From positions 22,248,676 through 22,312,675 of the forward strand of contig CM049311.1 in assembly GCA_026874595.1 (NCBI GenBank): a stretch of 64,000 bases of DNA. Direction: 5' to 3'. Made by a program: the position numbers and the translations under genes. This DNA is from Sipunculus nudus. Its lineage: Eukaryota; Annelida; Sipuncula; Golfingiida; Sipunculidae. The notes beneath the pieces were generated by a model. That model did no database searches. It saw nothing but the letters and a program-made list of their open reading frames with translations, and was not told the origin of the DNA. This document shows, one piece after another, positions 1 to 10,309 of this stretch (positions are counted from its first letter, which is position 1; each line of letters begins with the position of its first letter).

Positions 1-81
1 ACTTTTTTGCCTTTCACCTACTGAATGTTGTCAACAACAATCAGATTCTCAGGGGCGTCATCAACGCTGTCACACAGAACG
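1..81 (+). CDS. IP3R-like exon a: segment before TM5
   Basis: The reading frame opens at base 3 (FFAFHLLNVV) and runs to TQN plus one base, with donor GGTAAG at 82. It corresponds to the TM4-TM5 linker of IP3 receptors (HLLDIA...VTHNGK). The left exon boundary is outside the window or right at its edge. Confidence 0.8.
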
Positions 82-3000
82 GTAAGCCCGCAGCATATAT
101 AATAAACATATAGTATGCATTAGAGCATCATAAATCAGCTTGTACTTATGTATATTAAAATATATTTAAATATGTGCATGTGGAAAAAGATACGATAAAA
201 AATAAGGCGTGGTCTGTTTTCAAATTAGGCAACAATTCGTACCTAATGGAAAGCAACAGTTGATTGCCGTTTGATTCAGGGAAGGTCGTGTGAGCATTAT
301 TGGGTGGTTTCGACCTAAGCTATAATGGATAATTGATCAACTTATAAAAAAACTTAGGCAAGAACATTGGTTTTGGTGACGGGGGATTCATTTAATCAGT
401 GTGCCAATTTGGTTGTTGTCTCTTGGAGGTATCGACACCAATATAAAGTATATATTGTGCTGTACTTTGTGATTTTTATTATATTCTAGACAAATCGTGT
501 TCTTTTAAATGAGCCAGAATCAATATATGAATGCAAGTTCTTTTTTAACATTATAATTATTATTATTATTATATAACTCTCTAAGGTGTTTGATGTGTTT
601 CACCATTAGCAAATGAACCTGTATATTTTGTTGAAATTTTAAAGTAATATAGAAAAACCTCCCATTACATTAGATACATCTAACTGATTTTTTTTCTAGG
701 TTCTGCAGTAATCAAATTTTTGAGATGTACAGAATATGTGTATTTATAACCATTATATACACCGGTGACATTCAATATATAAATTCCCGATATAATTCTA
801 ACACCGGGATGTCGTCTCTAAATAAAATACACTAACATACAGTCATGCATTCGTAATTTATAACCGTTATGTGCTGTTTTACAGGTAAATCACTGCTGTG
901 GGTGGCGGTGCTCGGGTTCATCGTGTTCTATCTGTACGCACTCATCAGTTTCGCGCTGCTGCGGTCGTCATTCAACCCGTCGGAGCAGTTATTTTGTGCC
1001 ACTTTATGGCAGTGCACCGTCACCGTCATACGATATGGTCTCATCGGAGATATATTTGAGGTAACTCTATATAATACATACCCGTTTTACGACCAGCAAC
1101 GTACCGCGTCCACCTGACAGCGCAGAAGATTGCCATGAAAAAGCGGGTTAAATAATATTATAACTGGAACAGTTATATTAAAGCAACTCAATATTGCAAA
1201 TATTGGTATCAATAAATTTCTACAAAGTGACAACTTAAATGTTCACTGTTTGGGAAAGATTATATATATAAGCCCGTATGGGTTAGGACATCTTCCACAA
1301 TTTCATAAGAGAATTATAGTTACATCTGTAATTATATAACTTATATAGATTGTAAAATCATCCCAAATAAACGCGTTCCTGTATAAGTTGCAGTTTTTCT
1401 GTATGTGACAGGTATTGGTAGAATACACCAACGAGGCTGCTTGATTAATTATGTTTTGTGAGTTCCCAGTTTCGTGGAATGTTTTTCTTGTAGAACGTAC
1501 AAAACAATGCTGCTGAGAACACCTTCCTCAAGTTTGGGTTGCTGGTCATCTTCCATCTCTCCTTCTTCATCTTCATCACCACCATCGGCCTGAACATCAT
1601 CCTCGGTATCATTGTGGACACTTTCTCCGAGCTCCGAGACCTCAAGGTAATGTAACCCCGTGGTATCGTCTCTCGGTATCTTAAAGCAGGCACGTTCTCC
1701 CAACTTTGAGACCTCAAGGTAACGAAATCCCTCGGTATCATTGTGGACTCTCCGAGCTTCGAGACCTCAAGGTAATATAATCATATAACAGTCCCGTTCT
1801 CCGAGCCTCAAGGTAAAGTAAATCCCTCGGTATCATACATCTATGGATGTTATGGCATACATCTAAGTTTTCCGAGCTCTGAGTCCTCAAGGTAACGTTA
1901 TCCCGCTGCATCATCTGTGGGTATCTTAATGCAGACACGTTCTCCCAACTTCGAGACCTCAAGGTAATGTAATCCCACGGTATTGTATAGTAGACATGCT
2001 CTCCGAGACCTAAAGGTAAACCCTGAGTGTCATGCTTGACACGATCTCCAAGCGCCGAAGCCTCTTACTTCTGCAAACCTGCATTTCATTTGAGACACGT
2101 TTTCCGAGTTTTGAGAATTCTGATTCATAGTGGACACATTCTTTTAATTCAGAAAACTGAAGGTCTTCAAAGAATAGGGTACATGTTGACTGTAAAGTCA
2201 TGCGGGACAGGTGTCACTTATCGACTTGTTTACAAGGAATTAATTTGGCAATAATGAAGCTTGAGTTCACTTTGGACATCTATCTCTCCTACAAACTAGT
2301 TAAAGATAACAGTGTCCATCGTTTGTCTCATTACAATTTTGTAAGTTCTGTATTTAACTGACATAATTACCAGTAAATAAATGATATATTAGTGCAGGAA
2401 GTCCGATTCTTAGTCTAGTTTCATGTGTTCTAGTTTTCTGCATTTGCGTATAAATATATGCATATAAAAATAACATTCTTTAACATTGTATTGTCTTGTA
2501 CCTTAACAGTGGACAGCAGAACGGGACATGCGGGACGTCTGCTTTATCTGTAGCCGTGACAGCTATGACTTCGAGCATCATGGGAAGGTAAGAGAGGACA
2601 ATGACAGGAGTTTTTCGTTCGAATTATTTCTGCATCCCTCTGTAATAGCTTAAGAGTGATTTATTTTCCATCTTTATTTCGGAATTTTAGATCTTGAACC
2701 GTTACACGTTAACATTTTATTTCTAAACCCGAAAGACACATGATAGAAGAAAAACCAAAATGAAATATTATGAGATATTGCCATGTATATTGATATAAGC
2801 ATATTAAAAAGGGGACTCTTTGTAACATCGTGCTTGAAAAAGCGCACGTTTCAGAAATTTAAATCAAATTTAATTGAAATATGATATTATTAAAAAGAAT
2901 GTCAATTTCAAAACCATAAATACCATCTGCACGAACATTGTATCAGGTTCAAAATGATATATATTGTGTTGGCCTAAAATTAATTCTAAAAGAATTTTGA

Positions 3001-5272
3001 AACGATTTTGAATGAAATGGTTTTGGCAGGAAAATTTACTTTTGAGACTGCACCTTTTCTCCATGGTTGCAGTATAAATGGCATATTTTTCGTTCTACAG
3101 GGCTTTGAGACACACATACAACTAGAACACGATGTGTGGGCTTACATCTTCTTCTTCATACATCTTCACGATACCAAATGTAGTGACTACACGGCTCTAG
3201 AGCTCTTCGTCTTCAAACTGGTAAAGTGGAATAAGAACTCTTCTTACTGGTCTAAAACACAGAGTTCATCAGCTAAACCCAGCCTAAAGTGTGGCCTTTT
3301 ATATAGGTTTAGTCTTTATTCATTTTAGCCTTTCTGTTAATGATTTATGATGATAAGAGGTTTAGTCGAGCTGTATATGTATTCAATGTATGGATTGCAA
3401 AATATGAACCGTTTATCAACAGTCGATAATTAAGGCTTTTTGACTTACAATGAACCTGGATTTGAAATAATTTTATATTAACTTGTAGGCTGTTTGCTAA
3501 AAAAAGCAAGAATGTGGCAAATGCTTTACGAATTCCGTGCAAATTAATGTTATTAAAAATTGATAATCATTCATTCAATCGCCAGCTGAAGAAAGAGAAG
3601 AACGATTTCTTTCCTTTGAACCGGGCGCTGTCCCTGAGCGCGATGGATGAGGACAGCACGGAGTCGAAGGTGGATGAACTGCTAAACTACGTAATTACTC
3701 TTGTGGAGAAACAGAAGGAAGAGGTACTCACATGATTATTCCTTTTCATTTATTATATCTATGTTTAAACAAGAATATAATTTGAATCGGAATATAAGAT
3801 AATTTATGCATTTCAAAGAACATTAATTAAGATTCAGATTATTGAAAATAATTGAAAATTATTGAAATAACTGTGTTATGAACATATTTACATGCCTTAA
3901 AGCTTCCATAAGGTAAACTTCCAGCTTTTCCAGTAGAAATCTTTTTAATATTAGCTACAATTGATCACGTTCCAAATTCTGATCACACCTTTTACATAAT
4001 GTTTATTTGAAATCTAAGAAATTGTGGAAATGTCATTTGATTGTTTTTAATATGTATACAGTGGACCCTGTCTGATAGACTACTTGTTTAATAAGCCTAC
4101 CTATGAATTAAGTCCCTGTTCGTCAAGTCAAAGGGATGGCCGTATTACACGGATTCCACTGTATGTCGATTCGTTTCAAATTTCGACCATAAGGTTTATT
4201 CGGAATCTTAGATAGAAATGAAGGAAATGTTTTTGAACAAAAATTGTGTTAAACATATATCTATTCGTTCATACAGATTTTAAAGCTAACTCTCATTGAT
4301 GTATAACAGGACTCAAAGAAGAAAAGGGAGGAAGAGCGACAAAAGCAGCTTCGATGGCGGGAGGAGCACAGGAACGCTATCCTCCATCAATATGACTCGA
4401 TGGATACCCAAGATTCTACCACCAATGGTACCCAGAGCAGCAAAATGTATCGCTCTGGCACCAGTGATATGCTCCGCAGTGAGTCATTCCATCGCCGCAG
4501 TCAACGGCTCAGACAGAAGCAGTGGCTTAGAGGTAACCAGCTAGGTGGCATGGATAGTCTGGACACCCAGGACTCTAACTACACACTCAGTAAACTCAAA
4601 GACATCAGTCATGATAACTTCCTGGAGTCTATTGAGTCAGCTCCCAGTCCTCACAGCCCCGTGGCCCCGCAGCGAACGTCATCGGTGAACGTGGTCATGG
4701 ATCCAACTCTGGGTATGACAGACCCTACTCAGGAGCTTGTGAGGGAGAGCCCTCCACGTGGCGCTGTCAGTGACTCGGCAGCCGGTGAGGATACTGGGGT
4801 AGACACAGCAGATGAGGAAAATATCCATTTAATAGACTTCTCTGCAGATGAGAGGGATTCCGCGAACTTTTCCTCCTTGCCGCGAACCGCTAGCATACCC
4901 CCAAAGCTAGCTGATTTAGACGATATATTGTCAATACCTTCTATACCGCCAGCGTCTGTACCGCCAGCAACCAGAAGAAGCTCACGGTCGCCATCGGCAG
5001 GGCTCCTACCTCCGTTGGATCCAACAGAGTCAACAGGGTCGCTTGCACACTCTGACGACAGTGGGACGCTTACAAGACATAGTTCTGACAGCAGCATTCC
5101 TTCAGCAATCGAAGGACCATCACCCCGAAGCTCCGAGGAGAGAGATCCGCATCTCTCGGAGACATTACAACGGGAGCGTCCTCCTCCACCTCCTCAACCC
5201 GAGGAACAAGACGACATTCTGTTCTCTGATTACAAGGATGACGAGGGTGGCCCGCGGTCTACTGCTGTTTAA
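1..5272 (+). CDS. IP3 receptor-family Ca2+ release channel, 3' part of gene (7 exons visible)
   Basis: Seen: exons 1-81, 885-1060, 1494-1646, 2510-2587, 3101-3220, 3586-3723 and 4310-5272, all with AG acceptors, GT donors and compatible phases; TAA stop at 5270-5272. The 5' part lies outside the window. In order the product has HLLNVV...TQNGK before TM5, a pore loop, TM6 ending IIVDTFSELRDLK, a CFIC...GFETH...EH zinc-site linker, DFFP, a charged coiled coil (EEERQKQLRWREEH) and a long Ser/Pro-rich tail. Family knowledge: this layout is the C-terminal channel domain of IP3 receptors, tetrameric ER Ca2+ channels opened by IP3 and Ca2+. Odd: the filter reads RYGLIGDIFE rather than GGGIGDE, and the tail is far longer than in vertebrate receptors. 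It may be a divergent second paralogue (IP3R-B-like); that is inference. A ryanodine receptor is less likely because the linker and TM5 match IP3R better. Confidence 0.87.
885..1060 (+). CDS. IP3R-like exon b: TM5 and pore loop with atypical filter
   Basis: Acceptor TTTTACAG and donor GAG|GTAAC. It encodes GKSLLW, a hydrophobic TM5 helix (VAVLGFIVFYLYALISFALL), a short lumenal loop with Cys, and the pore segment VIRYGLIGDIFE. The filter region of IP3R and RyR is normally GGGIGDE; here Y-G-L-I-G-D is followed by I-F instead of E-I. The lumenal loop is also much shorter. Confidence 0.85.
1494..1646 (+). CDS. IP3R-like exon c: TM6 and gate
   Basis: Acceptor TTCTTGTAG, donor CTCAAG|GTAATG, 51 codons, phase 0 at both ends. 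It encodes TM6 (KFGLLVIFHL...IIVDTFSELRDLK), which aligns with the gate-lining helix of IP3R/RyR ending GLIIDAFGELRD. An Asn replaces the usual Ala about two turns before the final Gly. The exon's last ~40 bases and its donor recur several times in the next intron. Confidence 0.85.
1647..2170 (+). repeat. Degenerate tandem copies of exon end plus splice donor
   Basis: The intron starts with imperfect repeats of the 3' end of the TM6 exon, including GAGACCTCAAG|GTAA. Donor-like GT positions are 1647 (the real one), 1719, 1772, 1813, 1892, 1964 and 2016, and decayed copies run to about 2170. Spacings are 72, 53, 41, 79, 72 and 52. Positions 1647/1892, 1719/1964 and 1772/2016 pair at about 245 bases, so a multi-unit block was itself duplicated. 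Confidence 0.85.
2510..2587 (+). CDS. IP3R-like exon d: CxxC half of linker zinc site
   Basis: Acceptor CTTAACAG, donor GGGAAG|GTAAG, 26 codons. It encodes WTAERDMRDVCFICSRDSYD; the CFIC pair matches CFICG in IP3 receptors, where Cys2 and a downstream His2 bind Zn2+ in the linker joining TM6 to the tail. Confidence 0.88.
3101..3220 (+). CDS. IP3R-like exon e: HxxxxH half of linker zinc site
   Basis: Acceptor TTCTACAG, donor CTG|GTAAAG, 40 codons. It encodes GFETHIQLEHDVWAYIFFFI, aligning with GFETHTLEEHNLANYMFFL of IP3 receptors. Both zinc-binding His are kept. Confidence 0.9.
3586..3723 (+). CDS. IP3R-like exon f: DFFP and start of coiled coil
   Basis: Acceptor CGCCAG, donor GAG|GTACTC, 46 codons. 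LKKEKNDFFPLNRALSL corresponds to ...CWDFFPAGDCF of IP3 receptors. It continues into an acidic helix (VDELLNYVITLVEKQKEE) that starts the C-terminal coiled coil. Confidence 0.85.
4310..5272 (+). CDS. IP3R-like terminal exon: coiled coil and long disordered tail, PDZ ligand
   Basis: Acceptor GTATAACAG. The exon encodes about 320 residues. The first ~35 are strongly charged and helical (KKKREEERQKQLRWREEH). The rest is Ser/Asp/Pro-rich with two SMDTQDS/SLDTQDS repeats, an acidic patch, a proline run (RERPPPPPQPEEQ, which fits an RxxPxxP SH3 ligand) and the C-terminus RSTAV, a class I PDZ ligand (S/T-x-V). Vertebrate IP3 receptor tails end soon after the coiled coil. The function of the extension is unknown. 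Confidence 0.85.
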   Translation, partial: DSKKKREEERQKQLRWREEHRNAILHQYDSMDTQDSTTNGTQSSKMYRSGTSDMLRSESFHRRSQRLRQKQWLRGNQLGGMDSLDTQDSNYTLSKLKDISHDNFLESIESAPSPHSPVAPQRTSSVNVVMDPTLGMTDPTQELVRESPPRGAVSDSAAGEDTGVDTADEENIHLIDFSADERDSANFSSLPRTASIPPKLADLDDILSIPSIPPASVPPATRRSSRSPSAGLLPPLDPTESTGSLAHSDDSGTLTRHSSDSSIPSAIEGPSPRSSEERDPHLSETLQRERPPPPPQPEEQDDILFSDYKDDEGGPRSTAV

Positions 5273-7150
5273 TGTGCCAGTCACTGGTTACCTACCATAG
5301 CAATACAAACCAACGAGCCGCACAGAAAAGATGTTACAAAGCGTGCTTTAGCACGAATGATTAATCACACAGTTGGTATGTGTGCTACTATTACACATAT
5401 CCTTTAGGCAGGTTTCTTATAACTCACTTTGAAGATAGGAAACAAAGTAGGCGCGATTAGGTTTCGTAGAACTAAGCTAACTTCGAAGATATGAAAATAT
5501 TGGCCCGGCTAGGTTGCGCACAAAAGTTCCCACTTTGAAAATTTGAAACAACTTGGCACGACCAGGCACGGGCGATAGAAATGCTATGCACCAGAATTCA
5601 TAGATGTAATGGTTTGTTTAAGGTATTTGCACTCTGTGACGTATGTGGAGGGCTCATGCGTTTATAATATTTCTACAAGGCTGACAGATAATCCAGAATG
5701 GCGAATAGGGTTTTACTTGCATCAGTTTGCTTCCAGCAGTGACATATGATGAAAATTATGCTGCAGATTAAATATTAATAGGACTTATTTAACCACGCTC
5801 TGTTATTCTCTGTTGGTTCTGGCTCAACCCCCATTTTGTCATATTGTCACTGTTTAGTACTTAAATCATTGCAACCAGAGGCTAGGAGAGAGCAAAGAGT
5901 AGAACATCCTCTACAAAACATCAACTCTTGTATCGTTTATTTAATCACGAGTGCCTTCGGTCTCCAGCGCGTTGGCTTAAGCCCAAAGAAAAATATAACA
6001 TAGTGAGCCATCCCAAGAAATTATATAAAGGTTGCTTTAATGTGGTCTACATTAGAAGATATTAAGCAAATGTCAGATTATTGCTCCTGTTCCTTCATAA
6101 TCCGTTTACATGTCAGTATAGGCAGATGACATGTAACAAAGCGCTTTGTCAATCATATATATGTGGTTTCACGTGGTTAAATGATGAAATTAGCATGAAG
6201 CAGGAGTCGAGCCAGAAGGCCATTGATATGCATGCGATTTAAATGTTACGCTGTTGTAAAATGAATGTTTTGTGTCAACGTTTTCAAATTTACGTCGAAA
6301 ATTACTCTTCGACGTGTCCGCCGGAACTAAACATTGACCTACATGTTTATTGGGTATGACGCCGAGAAGGGTTAGCGTTTTGATGTATTTGTTTGCATCT
6401 TAATACTTAATTCAACGTCAAGAGGTGTGCAGACCAATATGTGCGGAATAAATCCGTGTATTATATAACGTTTATAACTAATGTTCATGTTCTGGATTTC
6501 GTAGTTTCTTACGTTTTTACCGTGAAAATGAACGACCCTTAAATTTATGCAGATTTTGTATCGGGGAGAAATAAGTCACGCCTTCCAGGCAAGGTCAGTA
6601 TAACTCGTTAATATTTCCCAAGAAGATGGTTTAACACTTGGACTATGGTGACAGAAGACTTAGAAACGACATCCTGTAGCAGAATATTTTATTTGATTTT
6701 GTCTTCTTTGGAAATGCTTTAAATTTAGGTAATGGTAATATTTTAAGCGACGCATTGTGAGCATCGAAATATGAAAGGTTTCACGACAAAATTTTGCACC
6801 AGTTCCCAAACAAGTTTTAAACATACTAGGGTACAATGTTAAACGATAGGTTTTGAGCCGTTTACACACGTTGTAGAATGGAACATTAAACGCTACAGAT
6901 GCGTAACAAAATTCAGCTTTGGCGCATTTGCGCCATGTGCTACACTACAAGACGCCGTCGTTCAAAGCAGGGGAATGACTGTTAAGGAAAGGCAAAGTGA
7001 CACTGCAAACATAATGTGACCAACCTGGTTACATTGCAGGCGTGGTATGATCACCACTCTAGTAAACTGATTTGATCTATAATTAATAAATTGTGTACTA
7101 CATTTTACAAAGTGGTCTTGTTTATGAATATTGTCATTAAATTATACATT
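5273..7150 (+). other. Probable 3' UTR and 3' flank of the IP3R-like gene
   Basis: No coding exon is seen. AATAAA hexamers occur at 6447-6452 and 7085-7090; either could serve polyadenylation. Where the transcript ends cannot be decided from sequence alone. Confidence 0.45.
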
Positions 7151-7369
7151 GCCCTCCTCCGCCGAAAGCTACGTCTCCATATAGATTTTGTAATTGTGAT
7201 TTCTCTGTGGAAACATGAAATTAATTCCATGTTACCCATATCCGCCGAGCTATGGGACTCGTAAGTACCCCTCAGTATCAATTAAAAAGCTCAAGTATCT
7301 GAATAACTATTGAACTAATGTCATGACTTTTTGCATACCTATTGATCATGGAGTGTTTCATCATTTCCT

Positions 7370-8400
7370 GCAGACTGGTGGTGCCACCTGTATTTTTTTT
7401 CGAATTTTTACGCATTTCTTTCTCTATTTTTGAGACCTTCAAATAAAGCCTCATCTTGTAACAGGGCACAAATTATAACTGCTGGACCTAGAATCTTCAT
7501 CATTGATATCTAGGGAGGTCCATGAATAGTCTTCATGGAAATCTGAAATAAGGTTTCTGTTTCCCATATCCTCTGCGCTATAGGGCTCGTAGTTACCCCC
7601 CACAATAATTAAAAATGTGATACCAAAACTCTGCGGTTGTTTCCAGATAACTCCTCTTAGACCCTTGGACCTATCTTTCTTTAGCCCAAATTAGTTGTTC
7701 TTTCACCTATGTAGTTGTCCCTAACAAAGACAGGTGGCACCACCAGCAATCCTTTCTGTGCAGTACGAATCTGGGTTTCTTTTAGATAACAGCCCATATC
7801 TCAGGAGTGGCTTAATGTATTAAGCTGGAAGTTTCCGTGTCCACAGATCTTGGATCTCTTCATCTCGTTTTCACAACTGGTGGCGCCACCAACAATACTT
7901 TTTGCGTAGTGTTTTATCTGTGCATTTGCCATCTGTTCGTCTGATTGGTTCTTCAATGTATTGGGTTGAACTTGTGCAAGTTCTTAGATCATCAACACCT
8001 ACATCTCATAAACCAGACTCGTGGCGCCATCTGCAGTCTTTTTTTGTGGTGTCCATCAGTATATTTGCTTTTGATGAAAATTGCTCATATCTCAGGAATG
8101 GTTCAAGATACTGGTCTGAAATTTGGCATGTCCATCGATCTTGGAAAGTTTTCTCATAAACCAGACAGGTGGCGCAACCTACCTTCCGCTTTAATAGAAT
8201 AAATTGATGCCCTATCCTCAGGAGTGATTTGCCGTAGTGGCCTGAAATGGTGCATACCCATAGATCTTTGACTCCTCCATCTTGTACTCAAGACTGGTGG
8301 TGCCATCTGCAATCGCTTTCCTGTTGGGTTTATCCATACATGTGCTTTGGGTTTATACAAGTCATTTTGCTCATTGTTCAACAATCCTTGAATTCAGCTG
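7370..8400 (+). repeat. Degenerate tandem array, about 145-bp period
   Basis: A GACTGGTGGCGCCACC-like core recurs near 7376, 7733, 7878, 8026, 8168 and 8297. The last five are spaced 129-148 bases. Each unit also carries a CATATCTCAGGAGTGG-like motif and a CATGTCCATCGATCTTGG-like motif. No coding sense is seen; related units occur at 27.58-27.85 kb. Confidence 0.75.
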
Positions 8401-8754
8401 AAAGTCATGGCCCATGGGCCACTAGTTCACTCCATATGTTTACTCGGTGACACTGTATACATCTTAGCCTAAACCTACTAACCGAGAACACTCAAAGATG
8501 AGGCGAGACGTTCCGATTCGTATAGCTGCCAATGTGAAAAAGATAGGCCCAGAAAAATATATTCCAACAGTATCAAATTTTTGGTTTAAGTACTGTAAAT
8601 TGTCATGGAATAAGCAGGTCTGCGCAAAATCGACAACCCTCCCAGATAAAAAGAAAGCAGGTTGATATATTTCGATGAAAGCATTTAGCAAAGACACCAC
8701 CTCAGCCTTGGTTCGTTGCATTGTCTTTCAGCAAATTATGCAAAATGTAATATA

Positions 8755-10300
8755 CAGATTTTGCTGAAAATTTGTAGAGGGGTAGAGTAAATCTGCACCC
8801 GTAATCTATTACATTTTTGGAGGTAATCGGAATCACCATAATATATTATTTTCTTAAGTGCCATAATCACAATTCCACAAAGGAATAATTTTAAGGGGCT
8901 ATTCCTCTGTCTTGCCTATTCGATTGCAGTTATTCTGCCACTCGCCTGATGAACCCAGTTTTCTGAACCATGACGTTTAACATGAATCGTGCACGTATGA
9001 ACCAACGGCTGATTAGTAGATTCTTGCGGGGGTTTTAAAGTCCGCAAGAGATTGAGGACCCTTAGAAGTGTGTGCAATCCCCCCCCCCCGGATGCTTTTG
9101 AAAAAAAAAACTTTTCTTTTTCAAATCGACCGAACTATTAAAACCATGGTTATCATGGAAAGATACTTCTGAATGTATAAATATCAACATACCAGTAAAC
9201 CTATAAAGCGGTGATCGTGAAAAGGGCCTCAGCTCTTTGTGTCCATTAAACGGAAAAGTGCTCCCTATTAAAAGATTCGTGTGGACATGTGTTCCGCGCT
9301 TGAATTTTAAATCTTAACTACCTTTTGACAGATTAAAATTCCTTACCAGGCGATATAATGGAAATGGGGTTCAGTGAGGATTTCAGGTCGCCTCCTGAAA
9401 AAGCGTGACAGGCGAAAAATGTGTTGCCGAACATTTGTAGAGGGTTAGGGTAAAGACATATATATTGTCCATTTCATTTTCGAGGTAATAAGAATCACCA
9501 TAATATATATTTTCTTATAAACCATTATGACGAAGGACTATCACTTTGTCCCCGTGTCGAAGCTACCTATTCGTATTAATTTGTTCTGCCACTCGCAAGG
9601 TAAACTCGGGTTACTGATGCATGACAGTGTTCACAAATGAAACGCATACACGTGAACACATGACTGATAGTAAAGGAGATTCTGATGGAGGTCTGTACGC
9701 CCTGACTACAGCTTCTAGTTTGTTATCAATTTAAAGGTGTACTGGTGATATTTTTTCATGTTTCACCGTCCCTACAGGCAACGGATCTTAAAAAATATAT
9801 GTGACCCCCCCCCCCTCCGACCCCACCCCTACCCAACCCGAATGATTATTAAGTTGTGGGGCTTCTTTTAAAAAAAAAACTTCATAAAACACATGACTTG
9901 GCCGAATGTTTGAAACCATGGTTATCATGGAAAGATATATTTGAATGTATAAAAATCAACATACCTGTAACCCATTAAAAATTTGTCAAACGGTGGTCAC
10001 ATCGCTGGACTCAGTGCCAAGTGTTTACCAAACTGAAAAGCCCTCGCATTGAAAGCGGAGCCATGTGGTCTTTGGATTAAAAACCTTTACTTCCTTTTGA
10101 GAGCGAAAAATTCCTCTAGAGGCTATACAATGGATATGGGAGATCAATGGGGATTATGGTGGACCCGCGTGTTCGCGAATTGCACGGAAATGCCTTTTGG
10201 GCAGGACATGCGCTCTGGCCATGGTCTTAACAGGCCAGTGAAAATCCCCGAGGCGCCTCCTGAAAAAGCGTCACAGGCGTGGAGAACCTTGCAGCACAAA
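8755..10300 (+). repeat. Tandem segmental duplication, about 0.7-0.85 kb units
   Basis: Landmarks occur twice in the same order: ATTTGTAGAGG (8770, 9433), CATGGTTATCATGGAAAGAT (about 9143, 9917), GGCGATATAATGGA and GGCTATACAATGGA (9351, 10121), and CGCCTCCTGAAAAAGCGT (9389, 10254). Poly-C tracts sit at matching places (about 9080 and 9806). The growing offset shows later indels. A short ORF at 10049-10309 has no recognisable domain. Confidence 0.75.
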
Positions 10301-10309
10301 AGAAAATAG

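Noticed and set aside
4729-5097. Minus-strand 122-aa ORF inside the IP3R-like terminal exon
   Set aside because: It is the antisense shadow of the Ser-rich tail; no domain or splice support.
5227-5246. FLAG-like DYKDDE in the channel tail
   Set aside because: A chance acidic stretch in a disordered tail; there is no sign of vector sequence nearby.
10049-10309. 86-aa ORF
   Set aside because: It lies in one copy of a local duplication and is not open in the other copy.
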